Below are positions 24,447-33,637 of a stretch of DNA of 64,000 nucleotides, one piece after another. Source of the stretch: Caulobacter sp. RHG1 (GTDB taxonomy: Bacteria > Pseudomonadota > Alphaproteobacteria > Caulobacterales > Caulobacteraceae); NCBI RefSeq assembly GCF_013181195.1, contig NZ_SMZP01000007.1, forward strand, positions 248,001 to 312,000. The letters run 5' to 3'. Every line of letters begins with the position of its first letter. Within the stretch, counting starts at the first letter, position 1. The notes under the pieces were generated by a model. That model was not told where the DNA came from. It saw nothing but the letters and a program-made list of their open reading frames with translations, and ran no database searches. The translations under genes were made by a program, and so were the position numbers.

Positions 24447-25955
24447 ATGGCGCTGTTCTCCTTCAATCGCGAAGACGGCAATGCGTCGGCCCGCATGGCC
24501 GACCTCGAGGGCGTCGTGGCGGCCATCCAGCGCTCGCAAGCCGTGATCGAGTTCAATCTCGACGGCTCGGTGATCACGGCCAACGAGAACTTCCTGAAGA
24601 CGCTGGGCTACACCCTTCCGGAGATCCAGGGGCAGAGCCACCGGCTGTTCGTCGACGCCGAGTACGCGGCCAGCAACGAGTACCGCGAGTTCTGGCGTCG
24701 CCTGAACGCCGGCGAGTTCTTCGCCGACAAGTTCCGCCGCATCGGCAAAGGCGGCCGCTCGGTCTGGATCCAGGCCTCCTACAACCCGATCTTCGACAAG
24801 ACCGGCAAGCCGGTGAAGGTGGTGAAGTTCGCCGCCGACATCACCGACGTCGAGGTCGAGCGCCACCGGGTCGAGCAGGAGCGCGAGCAGGTCCAGCAGG
24901 AGCAGGAGCACGTCGTCTCGGTCCTGGCCCAGAGCCTTGGCCGTCTGGCGCAGGGCGACCTGACCGCCCGTATCGAGGCCCAGTTCGACGGCCGCTACGC
25001 CAAGCTGCGCGAGGACTTCAACGCCGCCATCGACAGCCTGAAGGGCGCGATGGGCGCGATCGCCGAGGCCGCCCACGGCATGGAGAGCGGCGCCAACGAG
25101 ATCGCCAGCGCTTCCGACGACCTCTCCAAGCGCACCGAGCAGCAGGCCGCCAGCCTGGAAGAGACGGCCGCCGCGCTCGACGAGATCACCGCCACCGTGC
25201 GCCGCAGCGCCGACGGCGCCAAGCAGGCCTCGGGCGCGGCCTCGGCCGCCAGCGCCGACGCCGACCGTTCGGGCGAGGTCGTCCGCGAGGCCGTCTCGGC
25301 CATGGGCGAGATCGAGAAGTCCTCGACCCAGATCAGCCAGATCATCGGCGTGATCGACGAGATCGCCTTCCAGACCAACCTTTTGGCTCTGAACGCCGGG
25401 GTCGAGGCGGCTCGCGCCGGTGAAGCCGGCCGCGGCTTCGCGGTCGTCGCCCAGGAAGTCCGCGCCCTGGCCCAACGCTCGGCCGACGCCGCCAAGGAGA
25501 TCAAGACCCTGATCGCCAATTCGACCGCTCAGGTGGATCGCGGCGTCAAGCTGGTCGGCGAGACCGGAACGGCTCTGGCCGGCATCGTCAGCAAGGTCGG
25601 CGAGATCAACGGCCTGATCCGCGAGATCGCCGAGTCGTCGCAGGAACAGGCGACGGGCCTCAACCAGGTCAACGCCGCCGTCAACCAGATGGACCAGGTG
25701 ACCCAGCAGAACGCCGCCATGGTCGAGGAAGCCAACGCCGCCTCGGCCAACCTGCGCAGCGAGGCCCAGGACCTGGCGCGTCAGGTCGGCCGCTTCCAGA
25801 TCGGTCAGGTCGCCGCCAGCCGTCGCCCCGAACCCGCCCGCGCGGCGCCAGCTCGCAATGCGGTCGCCGAACAACGCGCTCGCATCCAGACCTTCGCCCG
25901 CCCTGGATCGGCCGCCACGGCCGTCGCCGCTTCGCCGGAATGGGAAGAGTTCTAG
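24447..25955 (+). CDS. Cytoplasmic PAS-domain methyl-accepting chemotaxis protein
   Basis: This 502-residue receptor has no transmembrane helix. An N-terminal PAS domain (about 20-130) is followed by a coiled segment of Glu/Gln/Val/His repeats, a HAMP-like piece (LAQGDLTARIEAQFDGRYAKL) and an MCP signalling domain (about 200-460). The hairpin tip is FQTNLLALNAGVEAARAGEAG. The protein ends in EWEEF, the pentapeptide that tethers CheR and CheB to receptors. The ATG follows a weak ribosome-binding site. It is about 30 kb from the che operon in this window. Confidence 0.93.
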   Translation: MALFSFNREDGNASARMADLEGVVAAIQRSQAVIEFNLDGSVITANENFLKTLGYTLPEIQGQSHRLFVDAEYAASNEYREFWRRLNAGEFFADKFRRIGKGGRSVWIQASYNPIFDKTGKPVKVVKFAADITDVEVERHRVEQEREQVQQEQEHVVSVLAQSLGRLAQGDLTARIEAQFDGRYAKLREDFNAAIDSLKGAMGAIAEAAHGMESGANEIASASDDLSKRTEQQAASLEETAAALDEITATVRRSADGAKQASGAASAASADADRSGEVVREAVSAMGEIEKSSTQISQIIGVIDEIAFQTNLLALNAGVEAARAGEAGRGFAVVAQEVRALAQRSADAAKEIKTLIANSTAQVDRGVKLVGETGTALAGIVSKVGEINGLIREIAESSQEQATGLNQVNAAVNQMDQVTQQNAAMVEEANAASANLRSEAQDLARQVGRFQIGQVAASRRPEPARAAPARNAVAEQRARIQTFARPGSAATAVAASPEWEEF

Positions 25956-27082
25956 CGAGCCTGCCTTAGCAGCAGGTTCGCCACGGCCGCCGCCGAGCCG
26001 TCCCCCGTAAGCGCGGCGGCCACGACGACGCCGTCGCGCACCGAATAGGCCACGACCGCGCTGGCGCCCGGCGTGCCGCCCAGATGACCTAGCCAGAGGT
26101 CCTTGCTCCCGTCCGGCGCAGGGACCTCGACGGCCATGACTCCCAGGCCATAGAAGCTGCCGGCGTCGAACATCGGATAGAGCCTGCCGAACATCGCCTG
26201 GACGGTGTCCTGTTTCAGGAGCTCGCCGCCCAGCAGCGCCGCCCAGACCCTGGCCATGTCACCGGCCGAGCCGACTGCCGGTCCCGCAGGTCCGGCCCAG
26301 GCCGGTTCGATCGGCGCTTCCTTGGCCGAGACCAGCTTGGCGACGTCTTCGGCCTTGTCGCCCTCCTGCAGCATCCGCAGCGTCTTCAGACCGAGCGGCT
26401 GGATGATCCGTGCGTCGACGGCGTCCTGCCACGAGCGACCGTCGACCGTTGCGATGACCTTGCCCAGCAGCGCGTAGCCGGTGTTGGAATAGCGCCAGCG
26501 CTCGCCCGGGCAGACCATGGCGCCGTGGCTAGCGATGATCTTGACGTCTTCGTCCAGGGTGAAGGCCCGGCGCGCGGCGCGGGCCTTGAGATCCTCATTG
26601 GCGCTGAACAGGCCGCCGGTATGGGCCAGCAGGTCGCGGATGGTCACGACATCGCCATTGGGCACGCCGGCGACGTATTTCGAGATCGGATCTTCCAGCT
26701 TCAGCTTGCCGGCCTCGACCAGCTGCAGCGTCACGATGGCGATCAGGCTCTTGCCGGCGCTGGCCCAGAACAGCAGCGGCGGCTGGTCGCCGCTGTCGGT
26801 GCGGGTCCAGGCGCCCTTGCCCGGAACCAGCACGGCGGCGGTCATGGCCGGCGCCTTGAGCGCGGCCCTGGCTTGAGCGAAGCCCGTGTCCAGCCGCGCA
26901 ACGACGGCCGGGTCGAGTTCGGCTTTGGGAGTGTCCGCCAGCAAAGGCGGCGTTACCGGCGCGCGCAGCGGCGCGCCCGCATAGGTCACCGAACTCTTGC
27001 AGACGACAGGCTTGTAGTCCTGCGCGCCGGCCATCGCCGGCAGCGCCGCCACGATCAGCGCCAGCCCCAACCCTCGCATCAC
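25952..27082 (-). CDS. Serine hydrolase, class C beta-lactamase/esterase family
   Basis: This is an exported 376-residue penicillin-binding-fold hydrolase. A signal peptide (residues 1-20) is followed by the SxxK nucleophile motif in FWASAGKSLIA (Ser about 109) and the tyrosine motif YSN in RYSNTGYALLG. The third position is HLGG rather than KTG, which fits esterase/aminopeptidase members better than true beta-lactamases. The substrate is unknown. It meets the chemoreceptor gene tail to tail with a 4-base overlap. Confidence 0.87.
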   Translation of the reverse strand: MMRGLGLALIVAALPAMAGAQDYKPVVCKSSVTYAGAPLRAPVTPPLLADTPKAELDPAVVARLDTGFAQARAALKAPAMTAAVLVPGKGAWTRTDSGDQPPLLFWASAGKSLIAIVTLQLVEAGKLKLEDPISKYVAGVPNGDVVTIRDLLAHTGGLFSANEDLKARAARRAFTLDEDVKIIASHGAMVCPGERWRYSNTGYALLGKVIATVDGRSWQDAVDARIIQPLGLKTLRMLQEGDKAEDVAKLVSAKEAPIEPAWAGPAGPAVGSAGDMARVWAALLGGELLKQDTVQAMFGRLYPMFDAGSFYGLGVMAVEVPAPDGSKDLWLGHLGGTPGASAVVAYSVRDGVVVAAALTGDGSAAAVANLLLRQAR

Positions 27083-27135
27083 CCGCCTCCACGTTCAGCC
27101 CTCAGAGAGCTGAACGCTTATGGCGAAGTTTAGGC

Positions 27136-28896
27136 TCAGCGTTTCTTGGCCGGGCCGGTATTGCCGCGCACGGTGCGAGCGCCGGACGTCGGGCGCTTCG
27201 GACCGGCCGCCTTGCCGCCGGCGGACTTTGCGCCGACCTTGTAGCTGGGGGTCGTCGAGACCTTCTTCTGGACCTTGGGGCCCAGCTTCTTGACCGACTT
27301 GACGGCCGCCTTGCCGGGCTCGGCCGCGACTGCGCCCTCGACCGGTGCGGCCGCGACCTTGGGCGCGGCGGAAGCCTTCTTCTTGACCGGCTTGGCCTCG
27401 CGCGGATCGGGCAGGCCCGCCTCGATGGCGGCCTTGGCGGCGGCTTCGTCGGCCAGACGCTTGGACTTCTTGACCGTGTTACGCGAGGCGCGAATGCGCT
27501 CCTCCTCACGCTCGCGGCGTTCGAACTCGCGCTTGCCGCGGCCCGAGTGGCCCTTGGCCTCGCCGTCGGCATAGGGGTTGGCGCCCGACTTGATGGTGAT
27601 CCGCAGCGGCACCCCCGGCAGGTCGAAGCTCTCGCGCAGACTGTTGATCAGGTAGCGCCGATAGTGGTCGGGCATCTGATCGGCGCGGCTGGAGAACAGC
27701 ACGAACGTCGGCGGACGGGCCTTGGTCTGGGCCATGTACTTGGGCTTCACGCGGCGGCCGCTGACCGCCGGCGGCGGATGGCGTTGCATGGCCATCTGCA
27801 GCCAGTCGTTCAGGTCGCGGGTCTTGACCTTGGTCGACCAGTCCTTGTGGATCTTCAGCACGGCCGGCATCAGCTTGTTGACGCCGCTGCCGGTCTCGCC
27901 CGACAGGCCCACCACCGGAGCCCCGCGCACTTGGGGCAGCATGCGCTCGGCATGCTCGCGGAAGGCGGCCAGGGTCGCGGCCTGATCCTCGATCAGGTCC
28001 CACTTGGCCAGCACGAACACCAGGGCCCGCCCTTCCCGCTCGGTCAGGTCGGCGATCTGCAGGTCCTGGATCTCGAACGGGTGGGTGGCGTCCATGACCA
28101 GCACCACGACCTCGGCGAAGGTGATGGCGCGGATGGTGTCCTGGGTGGAGAGCTTTTCCAGCTTCTCCTGAACCTTGGCCTTCTTGCGCAGGCCGGCGGT
28201 GTCCACGAGGCGGACCTTCTTGTCGCCCCAGACCCAGTCGACCGAGATCGAGTCGCGAGTGATGCCGGCCTCCGGACCGGTCAGCAGACGCTGCTCGCCG
28301 ATCAGGCGGTTGATCAGGGTCGACTTGCCAGCATTGGGACGGCCGACGATGGCCAGGCGGATCGGCTTGTCCTCATCGTCGTCATCGCCGGAATATTGAT
28401 CTTCAGGAACGGCTTCCAGCATGGCGGCGTACAGCTCGGCCATGCCTTCGCCGTGCTCGCCCGAGATCGGAATCGGCTCGCCCAGGCCAAGCTTGTAGGC
28501 CTCGCCGATGCCCGATTGGCCAGCTTTGCCCTCGGCCTTGTTGGCGGCGATGATCACCGGCTTGCCGCGGCGACGCAGCAGGGCCGCGAACACCTCGTCC
28601 AGTGGGGTGACGCCTTCGCGGGCGTCGTAGATGAACAGCGAGAGGTCGGCTTCCTCGATCGCCAGCTCGGTCTGGGCGCGCATGCGCGCTTCCAGGCTCT
28701 CGTCGGCGACGTCCTCGAAGCCGGCGGTGTCGATCAGTTCCAGTTCCAGGTCGCCCAGGTGGCCCGAGGCGTAGCGGCGGTCACGCGTGACGCCAGGCTG
28801 GTCGTCGACGATCGCCAGCTTCTTGCCGGCCAGACGGTTGAACAGCGTGGACTTGCCCACATTGGGGCGGCCGACGATGGCGAGTTTCAAAGGCAT
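27136..28896 (-). CDS. der: Ribosome-assembly GTPase Der (EngA)
   Basis: This tandem GTPase is needed for 50S maturation. Two G1 motifs are present, GRPNVGKSTLFN at the N-terminus and GRPNAGKSTLIN near residue 185, each followed by DTAGF or DTAGL and NKAEG/AKWD. A KH-like domain follows. At 586 residues it is longer than the usual 440-490 because of a Lys/Ala/Pro-rich basic tail from about residue 470, common in alphaproteobacteria. It lies 130 bases downstream of bamB. Confidence 0.96.
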   Translation of the reverse strand: MPLKLAIVGRPNVGKSTLFNRLAGKKLAIVDDQPGVTRDRRYASGHLGDLELELIDTAGFEDVADESLEARMRAQTELAIEEADLSLFIYDAREGVTPLDEVFAALLRRRGKPVIIAANKAEGKAGQSGIGEAYKLGLGEPIPISGEHGEGMAELYAAMLEAVPEDQYSGDDDDEDKPIRLAIVGRPNAGKSTLINRLIGEQRLLTGPEAGITRDSISVDWVWGDKKVRLVDTAGLRKKAKVQEKLEKLSTQDTIRAITFAEVVVLVMDATHPFEIQDLQIADLTEREGRALVFVLAKWDLIEDQAATLAAFREHAERMLPQVRGAPVVGLSGETGSGVNKLMPAVLKIHKDWSTKVKTRDLNDWLQMAMQRHPPPAVSGRRVKPKYMAQTKARPPTFVLFSSRADQMPDHYRRYLINSLRESFDLPGVPLRITIKSGANPYADGEAKGHSGRGKREFERREREEERIRASRNTVKKSKRLADEAAAKAAIEAGLPDPREAKPVKKKASAAPKVAAAPVEGAVAAEPGKAAVKSVKKLGPKVQKKVSTTPSYKVGAKSAGGKAAGPKRPTSGARTVRGNTGPAKKR

Positions 28897-28939
28897 AGGC
28901 GTCCAGTAGTCGATTTTTGCCCTTCCCGCAAAAGAAGCC

Positions 28940-28979
28940 GGAAAAGCGAACGCCCGGGCCAGCTTTCGCGGACCCGGGC
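28940..28979 (-). terminator. Terminator-like hairpin after bamB
   Basis: On the minus strand, GCCCGGG (28979-28973) pairs with CCCGGGC (28958-28952) across a 14-base loop and is followed by GTTCGCTTTT. It lies between bamB and der, so der may have its own promoter or be read through. Confidence 0.6.
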
Positions 28980-29026
28980 TTCAAGCGTTTCAAAGTATCC
29001 GACAGGCCTGAAGACCCGCCAGGAGA

Positions 29027-30457
29027 TCAGCGAATGGCGACCAGTTCGGCGTCGTCCGTGACCAGGTAGATCATGTTGCCGACCGCGATCGGGTTCAGCA
29101 GGACCGGCGAGCCGATCTTCAGCGTCTTTTCCTTGGCGCCGGTCTTGGCGTTCAGGGCCACGGCCTCACCGGTGCTGGAGACCGTGATCAGCCGGCCATT
29201 GGCCAGGATCGGGGTCGACCACAGGATCGGATGCTTGGCGCGCTTCTTCTTCTGCTTCTTGGACAGGGCCTCGGTGTTGTTAAGGTCCTGGATCCAGTAG
29301 ACCGCGCCGTTCTCGCGCGAGACGCAGATCACCTGGCCGGCCTTGTCAACCACATAGACGACGTCGCCCGCGGCCCACGGCGTGGTGATCGCGGTGATCG
29401 GCAGGGTCCAGCGCGGCTGGCCGGTGCGCAGGTCGGTGGCGGCGAACACGCCCGAGTGGCTGACGGCGAAGACGTCGCCCTTGTAGATCACCGGGCGGCC
29501 CGGGATGTCGCGGATTTCCGACAGCGCGTTCGTGCGGCTGGCGCGCGACAGGGCCTCGTTCCACAGGTCGTTGCCGTTGGCGGCGCGGAGAGCCACCAGC
29601 TCGCCCGAGGCGAAGCCGGCGACGACGGTGTCGCCGCTGACGGCCGGCGTCGAGGCGCCCAGGATGCGGGCCGGCTCGCTCAGGGCCTGATAGGTCCAGC
29701 CCGGCGTGCCGTTCTCGGCGTTGAAGGTCAGCAGCTCGTTGTCGGTCGACACCACGAACACCCGGCCGTCGACGACCGTCGGGGCGCCGTGAATCGGGGT
29801 CGAGGACGGCTGGGTCCAGTTCAGATTGCCGTTCGCAGCGTCGATCTGGGCCACGAAGCGGAAGCCCGAGGCGACATACAGCTTGTTGTCGGGACCCAGA
29901 GCCACGCCGCCGCCGAAGCCCGAGCGGTCGTTCTTCTGCGGGATCAGACCCAGGAAGCCGCCCTTGCGGGTCGGACCGGCGGCGGGGCGCAGGTCCTTGC
30001 TCCAGATGATCGAACCGGACTTGGCGTCGATGGCCGACACCTCGGCGATGCCGTCCATGACGTAGATGCGCTCGCCCGAAGCCACCGGCGGAGCGGTGAC
30101 GTGGAACTTGCGGCCGCCCTTCTTGCCGAAGCCGCGCTTCCAGGCGACCTGGAAGTCCTTGCCGGCGTCGACATGCTCGACCGACTGCTCGCCATTGCCG
30201 CCCGGCAGGCGCCACTCGGCCTGGACCGCCGGTTCGGGCAGGTAGAAGTCGGCGCCCTTCAGGCCCTCGTTAGCCTCGACCTTCTGGTCGAAGGCGATGA
30301 TCGAGATGCGCTGACCCTGGCTGGCGGTGGACTTGTTCTTGTCCTTGTCGCCGAAGGGATTGAGCTTGGAGACCGTCGAACAGCCGGTGACGGCCATCGA
30401 GGCCGACATCAGCGCCACCAGGGCGACGGAACGCTTGGAGATCATCAGGCGGCTCAT
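29027..30457 (-). CDS. bamB: Outer-membrane assembly lipoprotein BamB
   Basis: This is a PQQ-like beta-propeller lipoprotein of the BAM complex. The N-terminus carries a type II signal with lipobox AVTGC (Cys about 26). Eight WD-like propeller blades follow; stretches such as GSIIWSKDLRP, ANGNLNWTQPS and NGAVYWIQDLN are the recurring W-containing strands. It has 476 residues, with a Lys-rich insert near residue 405. Its ATG overlaps the stop of the YfgM-like gene. The yfgM-bamB-der order is conserved in Proteobacteria. Confidence 0.92.
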   Translation of the reverse strand: MSRLMISKRSVALVALMSASMAVTGCSTVSKLNPFGDKDKNKSTASQGQRISIIAFDQKVEANEGLKGADFYLPEPAVQAEWRLPGGNGEQSVEHVDAGKDFQVAWKRGFGKKGGRKFHVTAPPVASGERIYVMDGIAEVSAIDAKSGSIIWSKDLRPAAGPTRKGGFLGLIPQKNDRSGFGGGVALGPDNKLYVASGFRFVAQIDAANGNLNWTQPSSTPIHGAPTVVDGRVFVVSTDNELLTFNAENGTPGWTYQALSEPARILGASTPAVSGDTVVAGFASGELVALRAANGNDLWNEALSRASRTNALSEIRDIPGRPVIYKGDVFAVSHSGVFAATDLRTGQPRWTLPITAITTPWAAGDVVYVVDKAGQVICVSRENGAVYWIQDLNNTEALSKKQKKKRAKHPILWSTPILANGRLITVSSTGEAVALNAKTGAKEKTLKIGSPVLLNPIAVGNMIYLVTDDAELVAIR

Positions 30458-31203
30458 TGGGCGTTGGGAGCGGCGTTGGGAGCGGGCGCCAGGCTGACCG
30501 GCGGGGTCGGCGGCAGGGCGGCGGCGGCCTTGACCGCAGCGGCCAGTTCCTTGGCCGAACCCGAGTCGATCATCTGCATGGCGGCCTGGGCGCGCTGACG
30601 CACTTCCTCGGACGTGTTGTCCAGTGAATTGGCCAGGACCACGAAATCGCCGCGCGCGCCGGCCAGATCACCGGCCTGCAGCTTCGCGAACGCCAGGGCT
30701 TCCTTGGCGTACACGCGGTACGGGCTCTTTTCCCCCGCCAAAGGCGTCAACCTCGCTTCGATGTCCTTGTAGGACGCCGTGTCCATCAGGGCGAAGGCGG
30801 ATTTGAGGCGAGCCAGGTCGCCCATCAGCGCGTCCGGCGCGGCCTTGGCGGCCTCGTCGAAATAGCCGACCGCGTCCTTGGTCTTGTTCTCTTCCATGCG
30901 GATGTCGCCCATCTGCATCAGAGCCAGAGCCTTGTAGCCGCGCGCGCCGCCGTCGGCGACGGTCTTGAACTGGTCGAACGCCTTGCTCGGACCGTTCTTC
31001 TGCGCCGCTTCCAGCGCGGCCTGGTAGCCTTCCGAGGCCTTGTTGGCCTGCGACGTCTTGTAGGAGTCCCAGCCCCAGTAGCCGCCGACGCCGATCACCG
31101 CCGCCGCAACGGCCGCCACCACCCAGGGCAACGACTTGGTCGCCAGGCTGCGATAGCGCTCCCCGCGAAGCTGCTCTTCGACTTCGTCAAAAACATCGAC
31201 CAC
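30454..31203 (-). CDS. YfgM-like tetratricopeptide membrane protein
   Basis: This 249-residue protein has an N-terminal cytoplasmic segment, one membrane helix (about residues 25-45) and a periplasmic TPR region with repeats near 50-210. In E. coli, YfgM binds the Sec translocon and PpiD and hands substrates to periplasmic chaperones. The C-terminus is Ala/Pro-rich and low complexity. It starts at ATG 31203, behind a probable sigma-73 promoter, and its stop is overlapped by bamB. Confidence 0.85.
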   Translation of the reverse strand: MVDVFDEVEEQLRGERYRSLATKSLPWVVAAVAAAVIGVGGYWGWDSYKTSQANKASEGYQAALEAAQKNGPSKAFDQFKTVADGGARGYKALALMQMGDIRMEENKTKDAVGYFDEAAKAAPDALMGDLARLKSAFALMDTASYKDIEARLTPLAGEKSPYRVYAKEALAFAKLQAGDLAGARGDFVVLANSLDNTSEEVRQRAQAAMQMIDSGSAKELAAAVKAAAALPPTPPVSLAPAPNAAPNAQ

Positions 31204-31319
31204 GAAACGAGGCTCCGAAACAGGCGCTAGCGCCTTGGACGTCGCGCCCGAAATCCGGCCGACATCGCTGGTTTAACACTGATTGTGGCGAGCGGAGGGC
31301 CGCCCGTCGAGGCGGCGAA

Positions 31320-31346
31320 CCTATAGCGTGCCGCGCGCCGTCGCAA
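31320..31346 (-). promoter_or_regulatory. Probable sigma-73 promoter of the yfgM-bamB unit
   Basis: On the minus strand, TTGCGAC (31346-31340) and GCTATAGG (31327-31320) are spaced by 12 bases and fit the Caulobacter consensus TTGACGS-N10-14-GCTANAWC well. The start point would be near 31313, giving a leader of about 110 bases. A small hairpin (CCGCC/GGCGG) lies inside that leader. Confidence 0.6.
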
Positions 31347-31355
31347 CGAGCCGTT

Positions 31356-32207
31356 TTAGGGCTTCTTGGCGTAGTAGGTCTCGGCCTCGCCGGGGAAGCT
31401 GCGATCCTTGACGTCGCGGGCGTAGTCGGCGGCGGCTCGGGTGATTTCGCCCTTCAGATCGGCGTAGCGGCGAACGAACTTCGGGGTCCAGTCGAACAGG
31501 CCCAGCATGTCGTCGGTGACCAAGATCTGGCCGTCGCAGCCGGCCGAGGCGCCGATGCCGATGGTTGGCGGGTCGATGGCTTTTGTGATCTCGCGGGCCA
31601 GGCTTTCGGCCACGCCCTCGACCACGACGGCGAAGGCGCCGGCCTCTGCGGTGGCGCGGGCTTCCTCCAGGATTCGCTCACGTTCGGCCGTGTCGCGCCC
31701 CTTGGCCTTGAACCCGCCGTCGACCAGCACGGCCTGAGGGCGCAGGCCGACATGGCCCATGACCGGCACGCCGCGCTCGGTCAGGTAGCGGATCGTCTCG
31801 GGCACGGTCGGACCGCTCTCGACCTTCACGGCTTGAGCCCCGGTCTCCTTCATGATCCGCACGGCGTTGGCATAGGCCTCTTCCAGCGAGCCCTCGTACG
31901 AGCCGAACGGCATGTCGATGACGACCATGGCCTTCTTCGAGCCGCGCATGACAGCCTGACCATGCAGGATCATCATCTCCAGCGTCACGCCGACGGTGTT
32001 GGGCAGGCCGTGGACGACCATGCCGACCGAATCCCCGACCAGCAGCAAGTCGCAGGCCGAATCCAAGGCCGCCGCGACCGGCGCGGTATAGGCGGTCAGG
32101 CAGACGATGGGCTCACCGCCCTTGCGGCCGGCGATGTCGGGTGCGGCCAGGCGGCGGACGGTCTCTTCACGGTGAGCGGACAGGACGAGGCCTCCCAAAC
32201 GACGCAC
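31356..32207 (-). CDS. panB: 3-methyl-2-oxobutanoate hydroxymethyltransferase
   Basis: PanB forms ketopantoate for pantothenate and CoA synthesis. Motifs include the metal/substrate-binding LLVGDSVGMVVHG, MPFGSYEG, GHVGLRPQ and the late GIGASAGCDGQILV segment. The full frame has 283 residues from GTG 32207, which has no visible ribosome-binding site. Inside it, GGGAGG lies 7 bases before a CTG at 32183. A CTG start would give a 275-residue protein beginning SAHREETVRR after the initiator, closer to where homologues start. The gene follows an ECF module by 64 bases. Confidence 0.9.
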   Translation of the reverse strand: MRRLGGLVLSAHREETVRRLAAPDIAGRKGGEPIVCLTAYTAPVAAALDSACDLLLVGDSVGMVVHGLPNTVGVTLEMMILHGQAVMRGSKKAMVVIDMPFGSYEGSLEEAYANAVRIMKETGAQAVKVESGPTVPETIRYLTERGVPVMGHVGLRPQAVLVDGGFKAKGRDTAERERILEEARATAEAGAFAVVVEGVAESLAREITKAIDPPTIGIGASAGCDGQILVTDDMLGLFDWTPKFVRRYADLKGEITRAAADYARDVKDRSFPGEAETYYAKKP

Positions 32208-32271
32208 TTCAGGGGCGTCGTTGTGGGCTGGATCGTCCCGCCTCGCAACCTGAACGGCGATCAGGCGCTCG

Positions 32272-32655
32272 CTAAAACTCCTCGACCGCCCGCGTCACCG
32301 CGAAGGCCAGGGCGATCACCGCCAGGCCGGCCGCCATCCAGAGCGCCTCGCCACTGGCCGGCGCGCCGCTGACCAGGGCGCTGACCTTGTTCAGTCCCGC
32401 GTCGATCTCGCTGGAGAAATTGCGCCCGCTGTTGCGCGACAGCTCCGCCATCTCGCTGGAGAAGCGAGTGGTCAGGATCTGGAACGCGGCGAACAGGCCC
32501 GCAGCCGTGCCGGCCAGGCCGATGAAGACCCGCCGCATCGCCCAGCCGCGGTCCAGCTTGCCCGCGACCTCGGCATTGAACAGCGCCGCGTCCGGGAACG
32601 ACGGCGCTTCGGCGAACAGCCGGCTCAGCTGGGCTTCGAAATCGGGTTCAGCCAT
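32272..32655 (-). CDS. Small membrane anti-sigma-like protein (module A)
   Basis: This 127-residue protein has two membrane segments (about residues 40-60 and 105-122) and a short cytoplasmic N-terminus (DFEAQLSRLFAEAPSFPD). There is no zinc-binding HxxxCxxC motif. The ATG overlaps the stop of the adjacent sigma factor by 8 bases, which is the usual coupling of an ECF sigma factor to its anti-sigma factor. The N-terminus resembles the anti-sigma-like protein of the second module. The role is inferred from position and topology. Confidence 0.7.
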   Translation of the reverse strand: MAEPDFEAQLSRLFAEAPSFPDAALFNAEVAGKLDRGWAMRRVFIGLAGTAAGLFAAFQILTTRFSSEMAELSRNSGRNFSSEIDAGLNKVSALVSGAPASGEALWMAAGLAVIALAFAVTRAVEEF

Positions 32656-33223
32656 GAGCTTCCCTCCTCGCGCCTTCCTCGGGTCGGGCCAGTTTCGCCC
32701 GAAGTTTATCCAAACCACGTCTGACATGGGATTTCACCGTGCCGATCGGGATATTCAACGCTTCGCCCGCCTCGGCGTGCGACCAGTCGGCGCCGTAGCA
32801 GAGCGAAACGCACAAACGCTCGCCGCGCGACAGCGACTTCAGGGCCTCGTCCAGGTCGATGCGGCTGGCCGCGTCGGCAGGCGTGTCGCGGACGCTCAGG
32901 TCCTCGACCGGCTCCAGATTGTCCGAGAAGATCAGCCGCGCCTCGCGCTTGACCTTCTTGAGGTACAGTCGGGCCGCGATCTTCTTGATCCAGGCGCCGA
33001 AGGTCCCCTCCCCGCGATACTCGGCCGCCTGTTCGAAGCCGGTCATGAAGGCGTCCTGAGCCAGGTCGTCGGCGGTGGCCGAGTCGGCGCCCAGGCGACG
33101 AAGCAGCCCGCGGACGGCCGAGCCGTGCCGTCGCACGAGCTCCCCATAGGCCCGGCGATCCCCGCTCGCCGCGCGGGCGGCAAGTTCGACATCGTGGCCG
33201 GTTGGCGGGCGATCCATGCCCAT
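32648..33223 (-). CDS. ECF-type RNA polymerase sigma factor (module A)
   Basis: This 191-residue sigma factor has region 2 (about 20-95, with DDLAQDAFMTGFEQA and GTFGAWIKKIAARL) and region 4 (about 130-180, with GDWSHAEAGEALNIPIGTVKSH in similar form). The start is ATG 33223, placed 10 bases after GGAGGGG; a TTG at 33232 is too close to that site. Regions 1 and 3 are absent, as in ECF factors. It lies between a DUF6249-like gene and the anti-sigma-like gene. Confidence 0.9.
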   Translation of the reverse strand: MGMDRPPTGHDVELAARAASGDRRAYGELVRRHGSAVRGLLRRLGADSATADDLAQDAFMTGFEQAAEYRGEGTFGAWIKKIAARLYLKKVKREARLIFSDNLEPVEDLSVRDTPADAASRIDLDEALKSLSRGERLCVSLCYGADWSHAEAGEALNIPIGTVKSHVRRGLDKLRAKLARPEEGARREAHG

Positions 33224-33253
33224 TGCAATCAAACCCCTCCCAAGGTTTTGCGG

Positions 33254-33637
33254 CTAGACCCGCGGTTCCTTGTGCGGATTGAAGAAGCTCAGAGCGATCA
33301 GCGCCAAGCCGATCACGCTGGGAATGATGGCGATGCCCAGCAGCGGGTGCAGGGCCTCCTCCTCGCGAATGCCGATCATGGCGCCAAGCCCGCCGATACC
33401 CAGGCCGATGGCGAGCCAGATGACGCCCGAACGCATGTCGCGCAGCGCCGTCGGCGGGCCCTTCACATTGCGGGTCAAGGCTTCGATGACCTCTTGCGGC
33501 ACCGGCTGGCCCTTCTCGATCGCCGAACGCAGGGTGGCCTGCATCTCCTTGCGATCCCGGCTCTTGAGCCAGACCGGCGTGATGCACACTGCGGCGATGC
33601 AGGCGAAAAACGCGATGGGAACGATGACGTCTTCCAT
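33254..33637 (-). CDS. DUF6249-like membrane protein (module A)
   Basis: This 127-residue protein has an N-terminal membrane helix, a cytoplasmic amphipathic segment (LKSRDRKEMQATLRSAIEKG then QPVPQEVIEAL) and two more membrane helices. It resembles DUF6249 proteins. The segment pairs well with the two proteins of module B, which share W-L-x-R, then a basic helix, then G-x-x-P-P. It starts 31 bases upstream of the sigma gene and probably belongs to the same operon. The function is unknown. Confidence 0.7.
   Translation of the reverse strand: MEDVIVPIAFFACIAAVCITPVWLKSRDRKEMQATLRSAIEKGQPVPQEVIEALTRNVKGPPTALRDMRSGVIWLAIGLGIGGLGAMIGIREEEALHPLLGIAIIPSVIGLALIALSFFNPHKEPRV

Noticed and set aside
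25952..27082. Serine hydrolase considered as a true class C beta-lactamase.
   Set aside because: The KTG motif is replaced by HLGG, which fits esterase or peptidase members, so I give no resistance claim.
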